From: Nocardioides sp. | Lineage (GTDB): Bacteria; Actinomycetota; Actinomycetes; Propionibacteriales; Nocardioidaceae | Direction: 5' to 3' | Assembly: GCF_025965415.1 (NCBI RefSeq) | Contig: NZ_JAOPWY010000107.1 | Coordinates: forward strand, 1-64,000 | DNA length: 64,000 bases | Part shown: piece by piece, positions 45,714-54,744 of the stretch | Position numbering within the stretch: the stretch's first letter is position 1 | Layout of the letters: the number at the start of each line of letters is the position of its first letter | Position numbers and translations under genes: made by a program | The notes under the pieces: generated by a model | Database searches by the model: none | What the model saw: the letters and a program-made list of their open reading frames with translations, nothing else | What the model was told of the DNA's origin: nothing

Positions 45714-46552
45714 GCCGGGACCACGCGTTCGACCTGCAGGCGCACCGCGGCGGTGCGGGGCTCTGGCCGGAGAACACGCTCGAGGCCTTCGGCCGCGCCC
45801 TCGCGCTCGGCGTCTCGACGCTGGAGCTCGACGTCCACCTGACGGCCCAGGACGACGTCGTGGTCGCCCACGACCCGGCCCTCGCGGACGCCCGGCGGAT
45901 CCGCCGACTCACCCGCGCCGACCTGCCCCCGACGATGCCGCTGCTCCGCGACGTCGCGGCGCTGCTCGAGGAGCGCGGCGCCGATCCGGTGCGGATCAAC
46001 CTGGAGATCAAGTACGACGCCCTCGACGCCGCGGGGCTCACCAGCCGGGAGGCCTTCGTGGGCAAGGTCGTCGACGCGCTGCACATCGACGGCCTCGTCG
46101 GGCGCGCCAGCATCCAGTGCTTCGACTGGGGCGTGCTCGACCGGGTGGGCGACGCCGAGCCGGCCCTGGCGCGCAACCTCCTGGTCTCGCCGAAGTACCT
46201 CCGGGCGACCGCCGAGGCCCCCTCCCCCTGGTTCGACGGGCTCGCCGTCGACGCCGACTACGTGCGTACGGCGGCGGCCGAGGGCTTCACCGCGATCTCC
46301 CCCATCCACGGCTCCCCCTTCGCGTCCGGCGTGACCGACCCGGCGTACCGGCCCTTCGCGACGGAGTCCCTGATCGCCGAGGCCCACGGCGCCGGCCTGG
46401 CCGTCATCCCCTACGTCGTCGACGACGAGGCCACGATGCGCCACCTGGTCCGGATCGGGGCCGACGGGCTGATCACCAACCGCCCCGACCGGCTGCGCGA
46501 GATGCTGGCCGACGAGGGGCTCGACGTCCCGCCGAGCTTCGGCCACCCTTGA
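45710..46552 (+). CDS. Glycerophosphodiester phosphodiesterase (second copy)
   Basis: 280 residues. LQAHRGGAGLWPENTLEAF and ELDVHLTAQDDVVVAHD give the catalytic His, Arg, Glu and Asp; INLEIKYD and the C-terminal GADGLITNRPD complete the barrel. The start GTG overlaps the ligase stop, so the two are translationally coupled, linking acyl activation with lipid head-group turnover. No signal peptide. Distinct from the GDPD at 24450. Confidence 0.92.
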   Translation: MSRDHAFDLQAHRGGAGLWPENTLEAFGRALALGVSTLELDVHLTAQDDVVVAHDPALADARRIRRLTRADLPPTMPLLRDVAALLEERGADPVRINLEIKYDALDAAGLTSREAFVGKVVDALHIDGLVGRASIQCFDWGVLDRVGDAEPALARNLLVSPKYLRATAEAPSPWFDGLAVDADYVRTAAAEGFTAISPIHGSPFASGVTDPAYRPFATESLIAEAHGAGLAVIPYVVDDEATMRHLVRIGADGLITNRPDRLREMLADEGLDVPPSFGHP

Positions 46553-46572
46553 GGCAACCGACGGAGGACTTG

Positions 46573-47640
46573 ATGCGTCTCCCCATCATGAGGACCCTGT
46601 CCCGCACCACGCTCCTGGCCGCGACCGCGCTCACGCTCGCCGCCTCCCTCGCCCCCGCCACGCAGGCGCTGCCGGGCACGACGGGCCGGGCGACGCCTCG
46701 CACCGTGCTCGACGTACGCAACCTCGAGCAGGGGGCGCCCCCCGCCCTCGCGTGGAGCGAGCGGCGCTCCGGTCGGACCGTCGTCCACGGTGTCGGCGGC
46801 ACGTCGACCCCCGTCCCTAACGACCTCACCGAGCTCGCCCCGATGGGCTCCGGCTACGTCATCCAGACGGCCGGCAACCGGCCCACGACCACCCGGTGGG
46901 TCGCCGCCGACGGCACGCCCGGCCGACGCGAGTGGCGCACGGGCAACGGGCTCGCCGTGTCCGCACAGGGCAGGGCGGTCGCCTTCTCGGGCAGGCGCGG
47001 CAAGGTCTGGACCATCGACAGCGAGGGCGACCGGGTCCTGAGGTTCACCCCCGTGCCGATCACCGGCAAGGGGCAGGCCGTCGCACTCTTCGGTGAGGAC
47101 TGCAAGGAGAGTGGGACCAGCACCGGCTGCACGATCTTCGTCAACGGCGCGCGTGGCTGGCTCACCTCCTCGCACGGGATCGTCGACCGGGCACCGCACG
47201 TCCGGCTGACCTCGACCGGCCGCGGGCGCTGGCTCGGCGGCATCACCTCGGTCAGCGACACCGGCACGTGCAGCGCGATGCTGCGCAACGCCCGGGTGGC
47301 GTGGCGCACCTGCGACAACCGGTTCGCCGACATCTCCCCGGACAACCGCCACGTCCTCGGCCTCCCGGCGTACGGCGACGGGTTCGGCCCGCAGACGCTC
47401 GACCTGCTGGCCACGGCCGACGGCTCGGTGGTCCGGTCCTTCACCGCCGCGCGCAACGGTCGCTCGGCGACGTACTTCGAGGAGGTCTGGGAGGACGCGG
47501 GGCACGTGCTCGTCGTGACGTTCCAGGACGGTGAGTGGGCGGTCGTGCGGCTCGGCGTCGACGGGTCCATGGAGTACGCCGTGGCGCCGCGGGCCGGATC
47601 GTCCGACGTCCGGTCGCCCTTCCAGCTCCAGACCCGATGA
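46573..47640 (+). CDS. Secreted beta-propeller-like hypothetical protein
   Basis: 355 residues with a signal peptide (LLAATALTLAASLAPATQA) and repeated beta-type stretches (GRAVAFSGRRGKVWTIDSEG, FADISPDNRHVLGLPAY), suggesting a TolB- or WD40-like propeller. Three or more cysteines (DCKESGTSTGC, SAMLRN...RTCDN) probably form disulfides. GGAGG precedes ATG 46573. Role unknown. Confidence 0.65.
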   Translation: MRLPIMRTLSRTTLLAATALTLAASLAPATQALPGTTGRATPRTVLDVRNLEQGAPPALAWSERRSGRTVVHGVGGTSTPVPNDLTELAPMGSGYVIQTAGNRPTTTRWVAADGTPGRREWRTGNGLAVSAQGRAVAFSGRRGKVWTIDSEGDRVLRFTPVPITGKGQAVALFGEDCKESGTSTGCTIFVNGARGWLTSSHGIVDRAPHVRLTSTGRGRWLGGITSVSDTGTCSAMLRNARVAWRTCDNRFADISPDNRHVLGLPAYGDGFGPQTLDLLATADGSVVRSFTAARNGRSATYFEEVWEDAGHVLVVTFQDGEWAVVRLGVDGSMEYAVAPRAGSSDVRSPFQLQTR

Positions 47641-47711
47641 GGCGTTGCCCGGTCTAGACCTCAGGGGAATCACCGATGCACGATGTCGGTCCCTCCTGCT
47701 CGACTGGACCC

Positions 47712-49862
47712 ATGCATCGACAGATCGCGGGATCCCTGACCGGGCGGGTCACCAAGTGGGTCGTCCTCGTCTTCGTGCTCGTCCTCACCGGCTTCATGGC
47801 CTTCTTCTCGTCCAAGCTGACGTCCGTGCAGGACAACCAGGCCTCCTCCTGGCTGCCCGGGTCTGCGGAGTCGACCAAGGTGCTCGACGAGCTGTCGCAG
47901 TCCGTCGACCCCAACGACATCCCCACCCTCGTGGTCTACCACCGCGACGGCGGGCTGACCGACGACGACCTCGCCACCATGGAGGCCGACGGCCCGGAGA
48001 TCGCCGCGCTCGACGGCGTCACCGACCAGGGCGTGCTGACCCCCGCTGCCGCTGAGGCGGCGGCGGCGCAGGGTGCCCCGGTCCCGACCCTGGTCTCCGA
48101 GGACGGTGAGGTCGCCTACCTCTACTTCGTGCTCAACTTCGGCGCGGACGGCTGGAACGCCATTCCCGACGCGGCCGCCGAGATCCGCGACATCAGCACG
48201 CTCGACGGGGGCGAGGTCCACCTCGCCGGCTACGGCGGGCAGGCCGCCGACTCCGCGGCGGCGTTCGAGGGCATCGACACCAACCTGATCCTGGCCACCC
48301 TCGGCGTGGTCATCGTGATCCTCCTCTTCACCTACCGCAGCCCCATCCTGTGGCTGCTGCCGATCCTGTGCGCGGTGTCCGCCAACTTCATCGCCACCGG
48401 GCTGGTCTACCTCCTCGCGAAGTACGCCGGGCTCACCGTCAACGGACAGAGCCAGGCGATCCTGAGCATCCTGGTGATCGGCGCAGGCACCGACTACGCC
48501 CTCCTGCTGGTGGCGCGCTACCGAGAGGAGCTCCGTCGTCACGAGGACCGCCACGAGGCGATGGCCTTCGCTCTGCACCGCGCCGCCCCCGCCATCCTGG
48601 CGAGCGCCGCGACCGTCGCCATCGGCATGCTGTGCCTGTCCTTCGCCGAGCTCAACTCCACCGCCGGCCTCGGTCCGGTCCTCGCCATCGGCGTCGCCGT
48701 GACCATGCTCGTGATGGTCACCCTGCTGCCCGCGCTGCTCGTGATCTGCGGCCGGTGGGTCTTCTGGCCCAAGCGGCCGTCGTTCCGGAGTGCCGAGCCG
48801 ACTGCCGACGGCCTGTGGGCGCGGGCCGGCCGGTCGATCAGCCACCGCCCGCGACGGGTCTGGATGACGACCGCAGGGCTGCTGCTGCTCGCCTGCCTCG
48901 GCCTCTTCCGCCTCGACACCTCGGGGCTGTCGACCGAGGACACCTACACCAAGGAGTTCGACTCCATCAAGGGTCAGCGCCTGCTCACCGACCACGGCCT
49001 GTCCGACAACTCCAACACCGTCCAGGTCGTCGCCGACACCGAGCAGGCCGCCGACGTGGCGAGCTCGCTGGCCGGGATCGACGGGCTCGGCGAGCCCGGC
49101 GAGGTCCAGCCGCTGGCCGACGGACGCTCCTGGTTCGAGGCGACGATCAACGCCGACATCTCCTCCAGCACGGCCGCCGACATCGTCGAGGCCTCCCGCG
49201 ACGCCGCCCACGGCGTCGACGGCGCCGACGCCCTCGTCGGGGGCGGCTCGGCGTTCTACCTCGACACCAAGATCGCCTCCGAGCGCGACAGCCTGGTCAT
49301 CATGCCGCTCGTCCTGGTGGTGGTGCTGCTGATCCTCATCGGGCTGCTGCGGGCGATCCTCGCCCCGGTGATCCTGATGGCGACCGTGGTGCTGTCCTTC
49401 GGGGCGGCGCTGGGCATCTCGGCGCTGCTCTTCGAGTACGTCTTCGGCTTCGCCGGGTCCGATCCGGGGTTCCCGCTGTTCGCCTTCGTGTTCCTCGTCG
49501 CGCTGGGCATCGACTACAACATCTTCCTGATGACCCGCGTGCGGGAGGAGACCCTGACCCACGGGACCCGCAAGGGCTCGCTCATCGCGCTGGCCTCGAC
49601 CGGTGGTGTGATCACGTCCGCCGGCGTCGTGCTGGCCGCGACCTTCCTGGTGCTCGGCTCACTGCCCCTGGTGTTCCTCGCCGAGCTCGGGGTGGCGGTG
49701 GCGCTCGGCGTCATGCTCGACACCCTGATCGTGCGGTCGGTCCTGGTCACGGCGCTCAACCTCGATCTGGGCGGGAAGATCTGGTGGCCCAGCACGCTCG
49801 ACTCCTCCGACGCGCCGCTCACCCCCGCGGAGGCCGAGGCCCCGCTGGAGACGGTGCACTAG
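47712..49862 (+). CDS. MMPL-family RND-type transporter
   Basis: 716 residues with about 12 transmembrane helices and two extracellular loops. One helix and loop repeat precede the second half; the proton-relay motif GTDYALLLVARYREE and its second-half copy FLVALGIDYNIFLMTRVREE are visible. MMPL proteins export lipids or other hydrophobic compounds; the substrate is unknown. ATG 47712 is chosen (MHRQIAGSLTGR) over the upstream ATG of the track. Convergent with map. Confidence 0.9.
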   Translation: MHRQIAGSLTGRVTKWVVLVFVLVLTGFMAFFSSKLTSVQDNQASSWLPGSAESTKVLDELSQSVDPNDIPTLVVYHRDGGLTDDDLATMEADGPEIAALDGVTDQGVLTPAAAEAAAAQGAPVPTLVSEDGEVAYLYFVLNFGADGWNAIPDAAAEIRDISTLDGGEVHLAGYGGQAADSAAAFEGIDTNLILATLGVVIVILLFTYRSPILWLLPILCAVSANFIATGLVYLLAKYAGLTVNGQSQAILSILVIGAGTDYALLLVARYREELRRHEDRHEAMAFALHRAAPAILASAATVAIGMLCLSFAELNSTAGLGPVLAIGVAVTMLVMVTLLPALLVICGRWVFWPKRPSFRSAEPTADGLWARAGRSISHRPRRVWMTTAGLLLLACLGLFRLDTSGLSTEDTYTKEFDSIKGQRLLTDHGLSDNSNTVQVVADTEQAADVASSLAGIDGLGEPGEVQPLADGRSWFEATINADISSSTAADIVEASRDAAHGVDGADALVGGGSAFYLDTKIASERDSLVIMPLVLVVVLLILIGLLRAILAPVILMATVVLSFGAALGISALLFEYVFGFAGSDPGFPLFAFVFLVALGIDYNIFLMTRVREETLTHGTRKGSLIALASTGGVITSAGVVLAATFLVLGSLPLVFLAELGVAVALGVMLDTLIVRSVLVTALNLDLGGKIWWPSTLDSSDAPLTPAEAEAPLETVH

Positions 49863-50647
49863 GCAGGCGCGGCCACGGACGTCGGAAGCGTCAGGATCTC
49901 CGCGCCGTCCTCGGTGATGGCGATCGTGTGCTCGCTGTGGGCGGTGAGGCATCCGGTCGCGCTGCGCAGCGTCCATCCGTCGTCGTCGGTGACGAGCTCG
50001 TCGGTGTCGACCATGATCCACGGCTCGAGCGCCAGCAGCAGGCCCGGTCGGAGCCGGTAGCCCCGGCCGGGGCGGCCGTCGTTGGAGACGTGCGGGTCCT
50101 GGTGCATCGTCGTACCGATCCCGTGGCCGCCGAACTGCATGTTGATCGGGTAGCCCGCGGCTCGGAGCACGGTCCCGATGGCGTGCGACAGGTCGCCGAT
50201 CTTCGCCCCGGGGACGGCGGCGGCGATGCCGGCGGCCAGCGCCCGCTCGGTCGTCTCGATCATCTCGACGCTGCCGGCCGGCCGGCTGTCGCCCACGACG
50301 AAGCTGATCGCGGAGTCGGCGGCGACACCGTCGAGGCGTACGGCGAGGTCGAGGGTCAGCAGGTCACCGTCGGCGAGGCGCTGGTCACGCGGCCGGCCGT
50401 GGAGCACCGCGTCGTTGACCGACGTGCAGACGTAGTGGCCGAACGGACCCTCGCCGAACGACGGGGCGTAGTCGACGTAGCAGGACTCCGCGCCGGCCTC
50501 GCGGATCAGCTCCGCGGTCCAGTGGTCGAGGTCGAGCAGGTTGGTGCCGACCCGGCTGCGGGTGCGCAGCGACTGGAGGATGTCGGCGACGAGGGCGCCG
50601 GTGGCGCGTGCCTTGTCCACCTGGGCAGGAGTGAGGATCTCGATCAT
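49859..50647 (-). CDS. map: Type I methionyl aminopeptidase
   Basis: 262 residues, removes N-terminal Met. The metal ligands are in DGDLLTLDLAV (D), VAADSAISF (D), GGHGIGTTMHQDPHV (H), LEPWI (E) and SEHTIAIT (E). Cytosolic. Its 3' end overlaps the MMPL end by 4 bp. ATG overlaps the stop of the upstream lipoprotein gene, an unusual coupling for map. Confidence 0.94.
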   Translation of the reverse strand: MIEILTPAQVDKARATGALVADILQSLRTRSRVGTNLLDLDHWTAELIREAGAESCYVDYAPSFGEGPFGHYVCTSVNDAVLHGRPRDQRLADGDLLTLDLAVRLDGVAADSAISFVVGDSRPAGSVEMIETTERALAAGIAAAVPGAKIGDLSHAIGTVLRAAGYPINMQFGGHGIGTTMHQDPHVSNDGRPGRGYRLRPGLLLALEPWIMVDTDELVTDDDGWTLRSATGCLTAHSEHTIAITEDGAEILTLPTSVAAPA

Positions 50648-51336
50648 CGCAGGCCCAGCCTTGCACAGCGCTTCCCCGTGGCACCGCTGCAGAGGTCGTC
50701 GAGGGTGACGACGCCCTGGGCCACGAGCACCGAGGTGAGCGTGTCGATCGTGACGTCCCGGTCCCGGTAGAGCCAGGACTCGACGCCGTCGACCTCTTGG
50801 CCGTCGTCGACCGGCACGTCGGCGAGGAAGGCCACGGAGACGTCGGCGGCCCGCTCGCTCATCGCACGCGTCGGCACGTAGGTCATCGAGGTCTCGTCGC
50901 CGAGCAGGACCTCACGGGCCGCCTCGAGGTCGGTGCCGGTCTGGCGCGGGACCTCGCCGTGCTCCAGGCCGACGAACCTGTCGGAGCCCGGGACGACGGT
51001 GCCGAGCGAGACGACGGGGAGGTCGCGACCCGTCATGGTCGCGAGGTCGTCGGGATCGACGGGCACCACGACGATGACGTCGGCCGAGGTCGCCTCGGCC
51101 TGGCGGGCCTGGCTCTTCTGCGTCTCGGCGCTGCCCTCGGCGTCGTAGACCGTGACCACGCACTCGTCGCAGGTGGCCTCGACCCGGTCGGTGAAGGCCT
51201 CGACGTCGACGGCCCGGGAGGTGGAGTCCGCGCCGTCGGCGACCAGCAGGGCAACGGTCGGCTCGGCGCCGGCGCACCCGGAGAGCAGGGGTGCGACGGC
51301 GAGGACCGTGAGCAGGGCGAGGCGGGCGCGGAGCAT
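50644..51336 (-). CDS. Putative substrate-binding-like lipoprotein
   Basis: 230 residues with lipobox LLSGC (Cys21) after a signal peptide. The body resembles sugar-binding (peripla_BP_4-like) proteins: VALLVADGADSTSRAVDVEAF, a VIVVVPVDPDDLATM block and a late GVESWLYRDRDVTIDTL. No permease is next to it; its stop overlaps the map start. Function unknown; possibly a sensor. Confidence 0.75.
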   Translation of the reverse strand: MLRARLALLTVLAVAPLLSGCAGAEPTVALLVADGADSTSRAVDVEAFTDRVEATCDECVVTVYDAEGSAETQKSQARQAEATSADVIVVVPVDPDDLATMTGRDLPVVSLGTVVPGSDRFVGLEHGEVPRQTGTDLEAAREVLLGDETSMTYVPTRAMSERAADVSVAFLADVPVDDGQEVDGVESWLYRDRDVTIDTLTSVLVAQGVVTLDDLCSGATGKRCARLGLR

Positions 51337-51364
51337 CCCGAGGAGGTTATCCGGCGCGGGCGAC

Positions 51365-51682
51365 TCAGTGCGCCGGTGGGCGCTTGCGCTGCGGCCCCGG
51401 GCGGGTCGGGTCGTCGTCGGGGCGGTGGACCTCGCTCGGCACGACGATCGGCTTGAGCCGCGCCCATCCGATGAAGAACGCGCCCACCACGAGCAGCGCC
51501 AGACCCGTCCAGAGGTTGGCGTTGACGCCGCCCGTCTTCTCGGGCTCGTGCTCGCCGAGCAGCCCGGCGAGCGTGAGGATCACGCCGTAGGTGCCGAGCA
51601 GCGCGCCGATGATGTTGCGGATGTCGAAGACACCCGCCTTGTGGGGCGCGGTGCCGGACGTGGTGTCGGAGTCTTCGGACAT
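51365..51682 (-). CDS. Small membrane protein with two helices
   Basis: 105 residues: a hydrophilic N-terminus, helix 1 (IIGALLGTYGVILTLAGLL), a loop (GEHEPEKTGGVNANL), helix 2 (WTGLALLVVGAFFIGWARL) and a Pro/Arg-rich cytoplasmic tail. It lies 12 bp behind the sodium:solute symporter, on the same strand, so it is probably a small companion of the transporter. No family recognised. Confidence 0.65.
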   Translation of the reverse strand: MSEDSDTTSGTAPHKAGVFDIRNIIGALLGTYGVILTLAGLLGEHEPEKTGGVNANLWTGLALLVVGAFFIGWARLKPIVVPSEVHRPDDDPTRPGPQRKRPPAH

Positions 51683-51694
51683 GGTGCCCCTCTC

Positions 51695-53410
51695 TCAGAA
51701 GGCGGCGTTGAGGACGATGACCATCGCTAGCGCGATGCCGGCCAGGGGGACCGTACGACGCCACCACGGCATCGAGGCCTCGTCGGGATCGGTGCGGTCC
51801 TCGCGTGGTGTCTCGGAGTAGACCAGCCCCCGGAGCTCGGAGGCGGGCTTCGGCTTGGTCACCAGCGACACCACGATGCTCAGGACGATGTCGACGACGA
51901 ACGCCGTCGAGGCGGCGAGGAAGGCCGCCCCCTGGCCGGGCAGGTCGATGACGCCGGCCGCGGCCAGCCGGTCGACCGCGACGGCCGACAGGGTGCCGGC
52001 CACCAGGCCGACCCATCCGGCGGTGGGCGTCATCCGCTTCCAGAACATGCCGAGGATGAACGTGGCGAAGAGCGGCGCGTTGAAGAACCCGAACAGCGTC
52101 TGGAGGTAGTTCATGACGTTGTCGTAGCCCATCGCGATCTGGGCGGTGAAGATCGCGATGACGGTGGCGCCGACGGTGGCGAGCCGGCCGATGCGCAGGT
52201 AGTAGTCGTCGGTGTGGTCCTTGCGGATGTAGCGCTGCCACAGGTCGTAGGAGAAGACCGTGTTGAAGGCCGAGATGTTGGCGGCCATGCCGGCCATGAA
52301 GGCCGCGAGCAGGCCCGCGATCGCCAGCCCGAGCAGTCCGTTGGGCAGCACGTCACGCATCAGCAGCAGGAGGGCGTCGTTGTAGGCGACGCCGTCGCCG
52401 GAGGCCCCTCCGGTCGGCGACCCGCCGTTCTTGAGGTCGATCATCTCCTGGACGAGCACGGCCGAGACCATGCCGGGGATGATCACGATGAAGGGGATGA
52501 ACATCTTGGGGAACGCGCCGATGATCGGCGTCTTGCGAGCGGCGGAGATCGAGTCCGACGCCATCGCGCGCTGCACCTCGACGAAGTTCGTCGTCCAGTA
52601 GCCGAAGGACAGCACGAAGCCGAGGCCGAAGACGATGCCGATCACCGAGAACAGCGGGGAGTCGAAGCCGGACAGGGCCTGGCCGGGCCACGACTCGAGC
52701 TGCTGGGCCGCGGACGCGACGCCCGCATCGGCGGGCGCGCTCTCGGCCGCGGCGGTGATCTTGTCGTTGAGCCCGTCCCAGCCACCGACGCGGTGGAGGC
52801 CGATGAGGGTCAGCGGCAGCAGCGAGGCCACGATGACGAAGAACTGCAGCACCTCGTTGTAGATCGCCGCGCTCAGTCCGCCGAGCGTGATGTACGACAG
52901 CACGATGGCGCCGGCCACGACCAGGGCGATCCAGATCGGCCAGCCGAGCAGGGCGTGCACGATGCCCGCGAGCAGCGCGAGGTTGACGCCCGCGATGAGG
53001 AGCTGGGCGACCGCGAAGCTGATGGCGTTGACCAGGTGGGCGCCGGTGCCGAACCGCCTGAACATGAACTCCGGCACCGAGCGGACCTTGGAGCCGTAGT
53101 AGAACGGCATCATCACGACGCCGAGGAACAGCATCGCCGGGACCGCGCCGACCCAGAAGTAGTGCACGGTCGGCAGGCCGATCTCCGCACCGTTGGCCGA
53201 CATGCCCATGATCTCGACCGCGCCGAGGTTGGCGGAGATGAAGGCGAGGCCCGTCACCCAGGCCGGAAGCGAGCGACCGGAGAGGAAGAAGTCGATCGAG
53301 TCGGACACCGATCGTCTCGCCATCACACCGATGCCGATGACGAATCCGAAGTAGATCGCGACCAGCAGGTAGTCCAGCCAGGTCGCGTCGATCAAGGTCT
53401 CTGAGCTCAC
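51695..53410 (-). CDS. Sodium:solute symporter (SSS/SGLT family)
   Basis: 571 residues with about 14 helices. DSIDFFLSGRSLPAWVTGLAFISANLGAVEIMG, YGSKVRSVPEFMFRRFG and the later NISAFNTVFSYDLWQRYI are typical. The C-terminus has a positively charged helix and loop. The ORF-track start is a TTG; GTG 53410 with GGAGG 5 bp upstream is better. A sugar-like solute is probable by family only. Confidence 0.9.
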   Translation of the reverse strand: MSSETLIDATWLDYLLVAIYFGFVIGIGVMARRSVSDSIDFFLSGRSLPAWVTGLAFISANLGAVEIMGMSANGAEIGLPTVHYFWVGAVPAMLFLGVVMMPFYYGSKVRSVPEFMFRRFGTGAHLVNAISFAVAQLLIAGVNLALLAGIVHALLGWPIWIALVVAGAIVLSYITLGGLSAAIYNEVLQFFVIVASLLPLTLIGLHRVGGWDGLNDKITAAAESAPADAGVASAAQQLESWPGQALSGFDSPLFSVIGIVFGLGFVLSFGYWTTNFVEVQRAMASDSISAARKTPIIGAFPKMFIPFIVIIPGMVSAVLVQEMIDLKNGGSPTGGASGDGVAYNDALLLLMRDVLPNGLLGLAIAGLLAAFMAGMAANISAFNTVFSYDLWQRYIRKDHTDDYYLRIGRLATVGATVIAIFTAQIAMGYDNVMNYLQTLFGFFNAPLFATFILGMFWKRMTPTAGWVGLVAGTLSAVAVDRLAAAGVIDLPGQGAAFLAASTAFVVDIVLSIVVSLVTKPKPASELRGLVYSETPREDRTDPDEASMPWWRRTVPLAGIALAMVIVLNAAF

Positions 53411-53486
53411 GGGTGCCTCCGAGGTGCTGTTTGGGCCACCGGACAACCTAGACCGGCTGGCAGCGCAGCGCGACCACCCCAGGGGG

Positions 53487-54112
53487 TCACCCGGGCATGA
53501 TGAACTGGCTCAGGGTGAGCTCACGTGCCAGTGCGGCTGCTCGTCGCCCTCCAGTCCGGTGGCACCGCCGATCGCGTCGGCGAAGCCCTCGGGCGCACCC
53601 GCCTGACGGGTGCGGATGTCCGGGTCGACGGTGGACTCGAGGTGGTCGCCGTAGCCCGGCACCGTGATCATCGCGCCGGCGTCGGGGCCCATGTCCTCCA
53701 CCTCCCACCCGAACACCGTGCGGTAGAAGTCGAGATCGCGCTCGACGTCGGGCGTGTGGAGGTCGCTGAAGTTCCAGGAGCCGGGTGCGTTGTTGACCTG
53801 CGAGCCGAGCCGCTTGCGCGCCTGCCACAGGCGGAACACCGCCCCCTGCGGGTCGCGCAGCTCCGCCCAGCGACCGCCCGGCCCGGCGTCGTGGGGACCG
53901 TCGACCAGGTCGATCGCGGCCGCGTCCAACCCGTCCAGCGTGGCGATCAGGTAGCTCGCAGGCACGTCGGGAGGCAGCGCGTCCTGGGTCTCCCAGCCCA
54001 AGAGCTCGCCGTAGAAGGCGGCTGCGGCAGGCGCGTCCGGCACCTGCGCGTCGATCCAGCAGGTGACGCCCTGCGGGTAGGTGTGCGGGTTGTCCATGGT
54101 TCCCGAGGCCAT
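53487..54112 (-). pseudogene. Two-domain VOC (glyoxalase-like) gene with an internal out-of-frame deletion
   Basis: The frame from ATG 54112 (MASGTMDNPHTYPQGVTCW) gives a normal first VOC domain and half of a second, reaching EQPHWHV, then reads only SSP and stop (53510). Read in another frame, the next bases give ELTLSQFIMPG and a stop (53487), which looks like the expected C-terminal tail of such proteins. So about 45 residues of the second domain are missing between PHWHV and LTLSQF, and the joint is out of frame. A sequencing error cannot explain the missing block. It may still make a shortened protein. Confidence 0.7.
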
Positions 54113-54153
54113 GTCTCGCACCCTACGCCGGGCCACTGACACCGGTCGCCGGC

Positions 54154-54537
54154 TCAGTCGCCGACGACGACCTCCACCTCGAAGCCCTCCGAGCTCTCCA
54201 GGTAGAGCGCGACGTGCTCGTCGCCGCCCGCGTGCGGGTAGCGGTCGGCGTACATCTCGTGCCACCCGTGCTCGGTCGACTCCGCGCGCATCCGGTCGAG
54301 CTCGTCGCGGGTCTCGACGACCATCGCGAGGTGGTTGATCCCGGGGCGCAGGCGGTCGTGCTCACCGTGCTGGTCCGACGAGTGCTCCATGAAGATGTAG
54401 GTGCCGTCGGCGTGCAGCCACGACAGCATCCCCTCCTCGCGCTGCCAGCCGCACCAGGCGAGCAGCCAGCCCCACTCCCCCTCGGCCGTCGCGACGTCGT
54501 CGACCCACAGGTCGAGGTGGTGGAGGGCGCGGGTCAT
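54154..54537 (-). CDS. VOC-family protein (single domain)
   Basis: 127 residues. HHLDLWVDDVATAEGEWGWLL, ADGTYIFMEHSS and INHLAMVVETRDELDRM give a glyoxalase/bleomycin-resistance-type fold. ATG 54537 is preferred over the TTG of the ORF track. Downstream of it lies the disrupted VOC gene on the same strand. Substrate unknown. Confidence 0.82.
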   Translation of the reverse strand: MTRALHHLDLWVDDVATAEGEWGWLLAWCGWQREEGMLSWLHADGTYIFMEHSSDQHGEHDRLRPGINHLAMVVETRDELDRMRAESTEHGWHEMYADRYPHAGGDEHVALYLESSEGFEVEVVVGD

Positions 54538-54583
54538 GGGGGTCAACCTAGCCCGGAGGGCTCGCGGAGGTGGGCGGCCACAT

Positions 54584-54664
54584 CGGGTCGGCGAGCTGCT
54601 GGAGACGCGGTGGGTCGAGGGCGAGCAGATCTGGCTGCGGCGCTACGCGGTGCTGGCAACATGA
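54584..54664 (+). pseudogene. Orphan C-terminal gene fragment (weak)
   Basis: In one frame the DNA reads RVGELLETRWVEGEQIWLRR YAVLAT and stops; this is protein-like, but no start or body precedes it, only the 5' end of the divergent VOC gene. It might be the remaining tail of a deleted gene. No family assigned. Confidence 0.3.
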
Positions 54665-54744
54665 CCATGGAGCTCTGGTGTCGGATATCGGCCCAGGAGC
54701 TCCACGATCCCGGAGCGACCTGCGTGCCTGTGGTCTGATCACGG

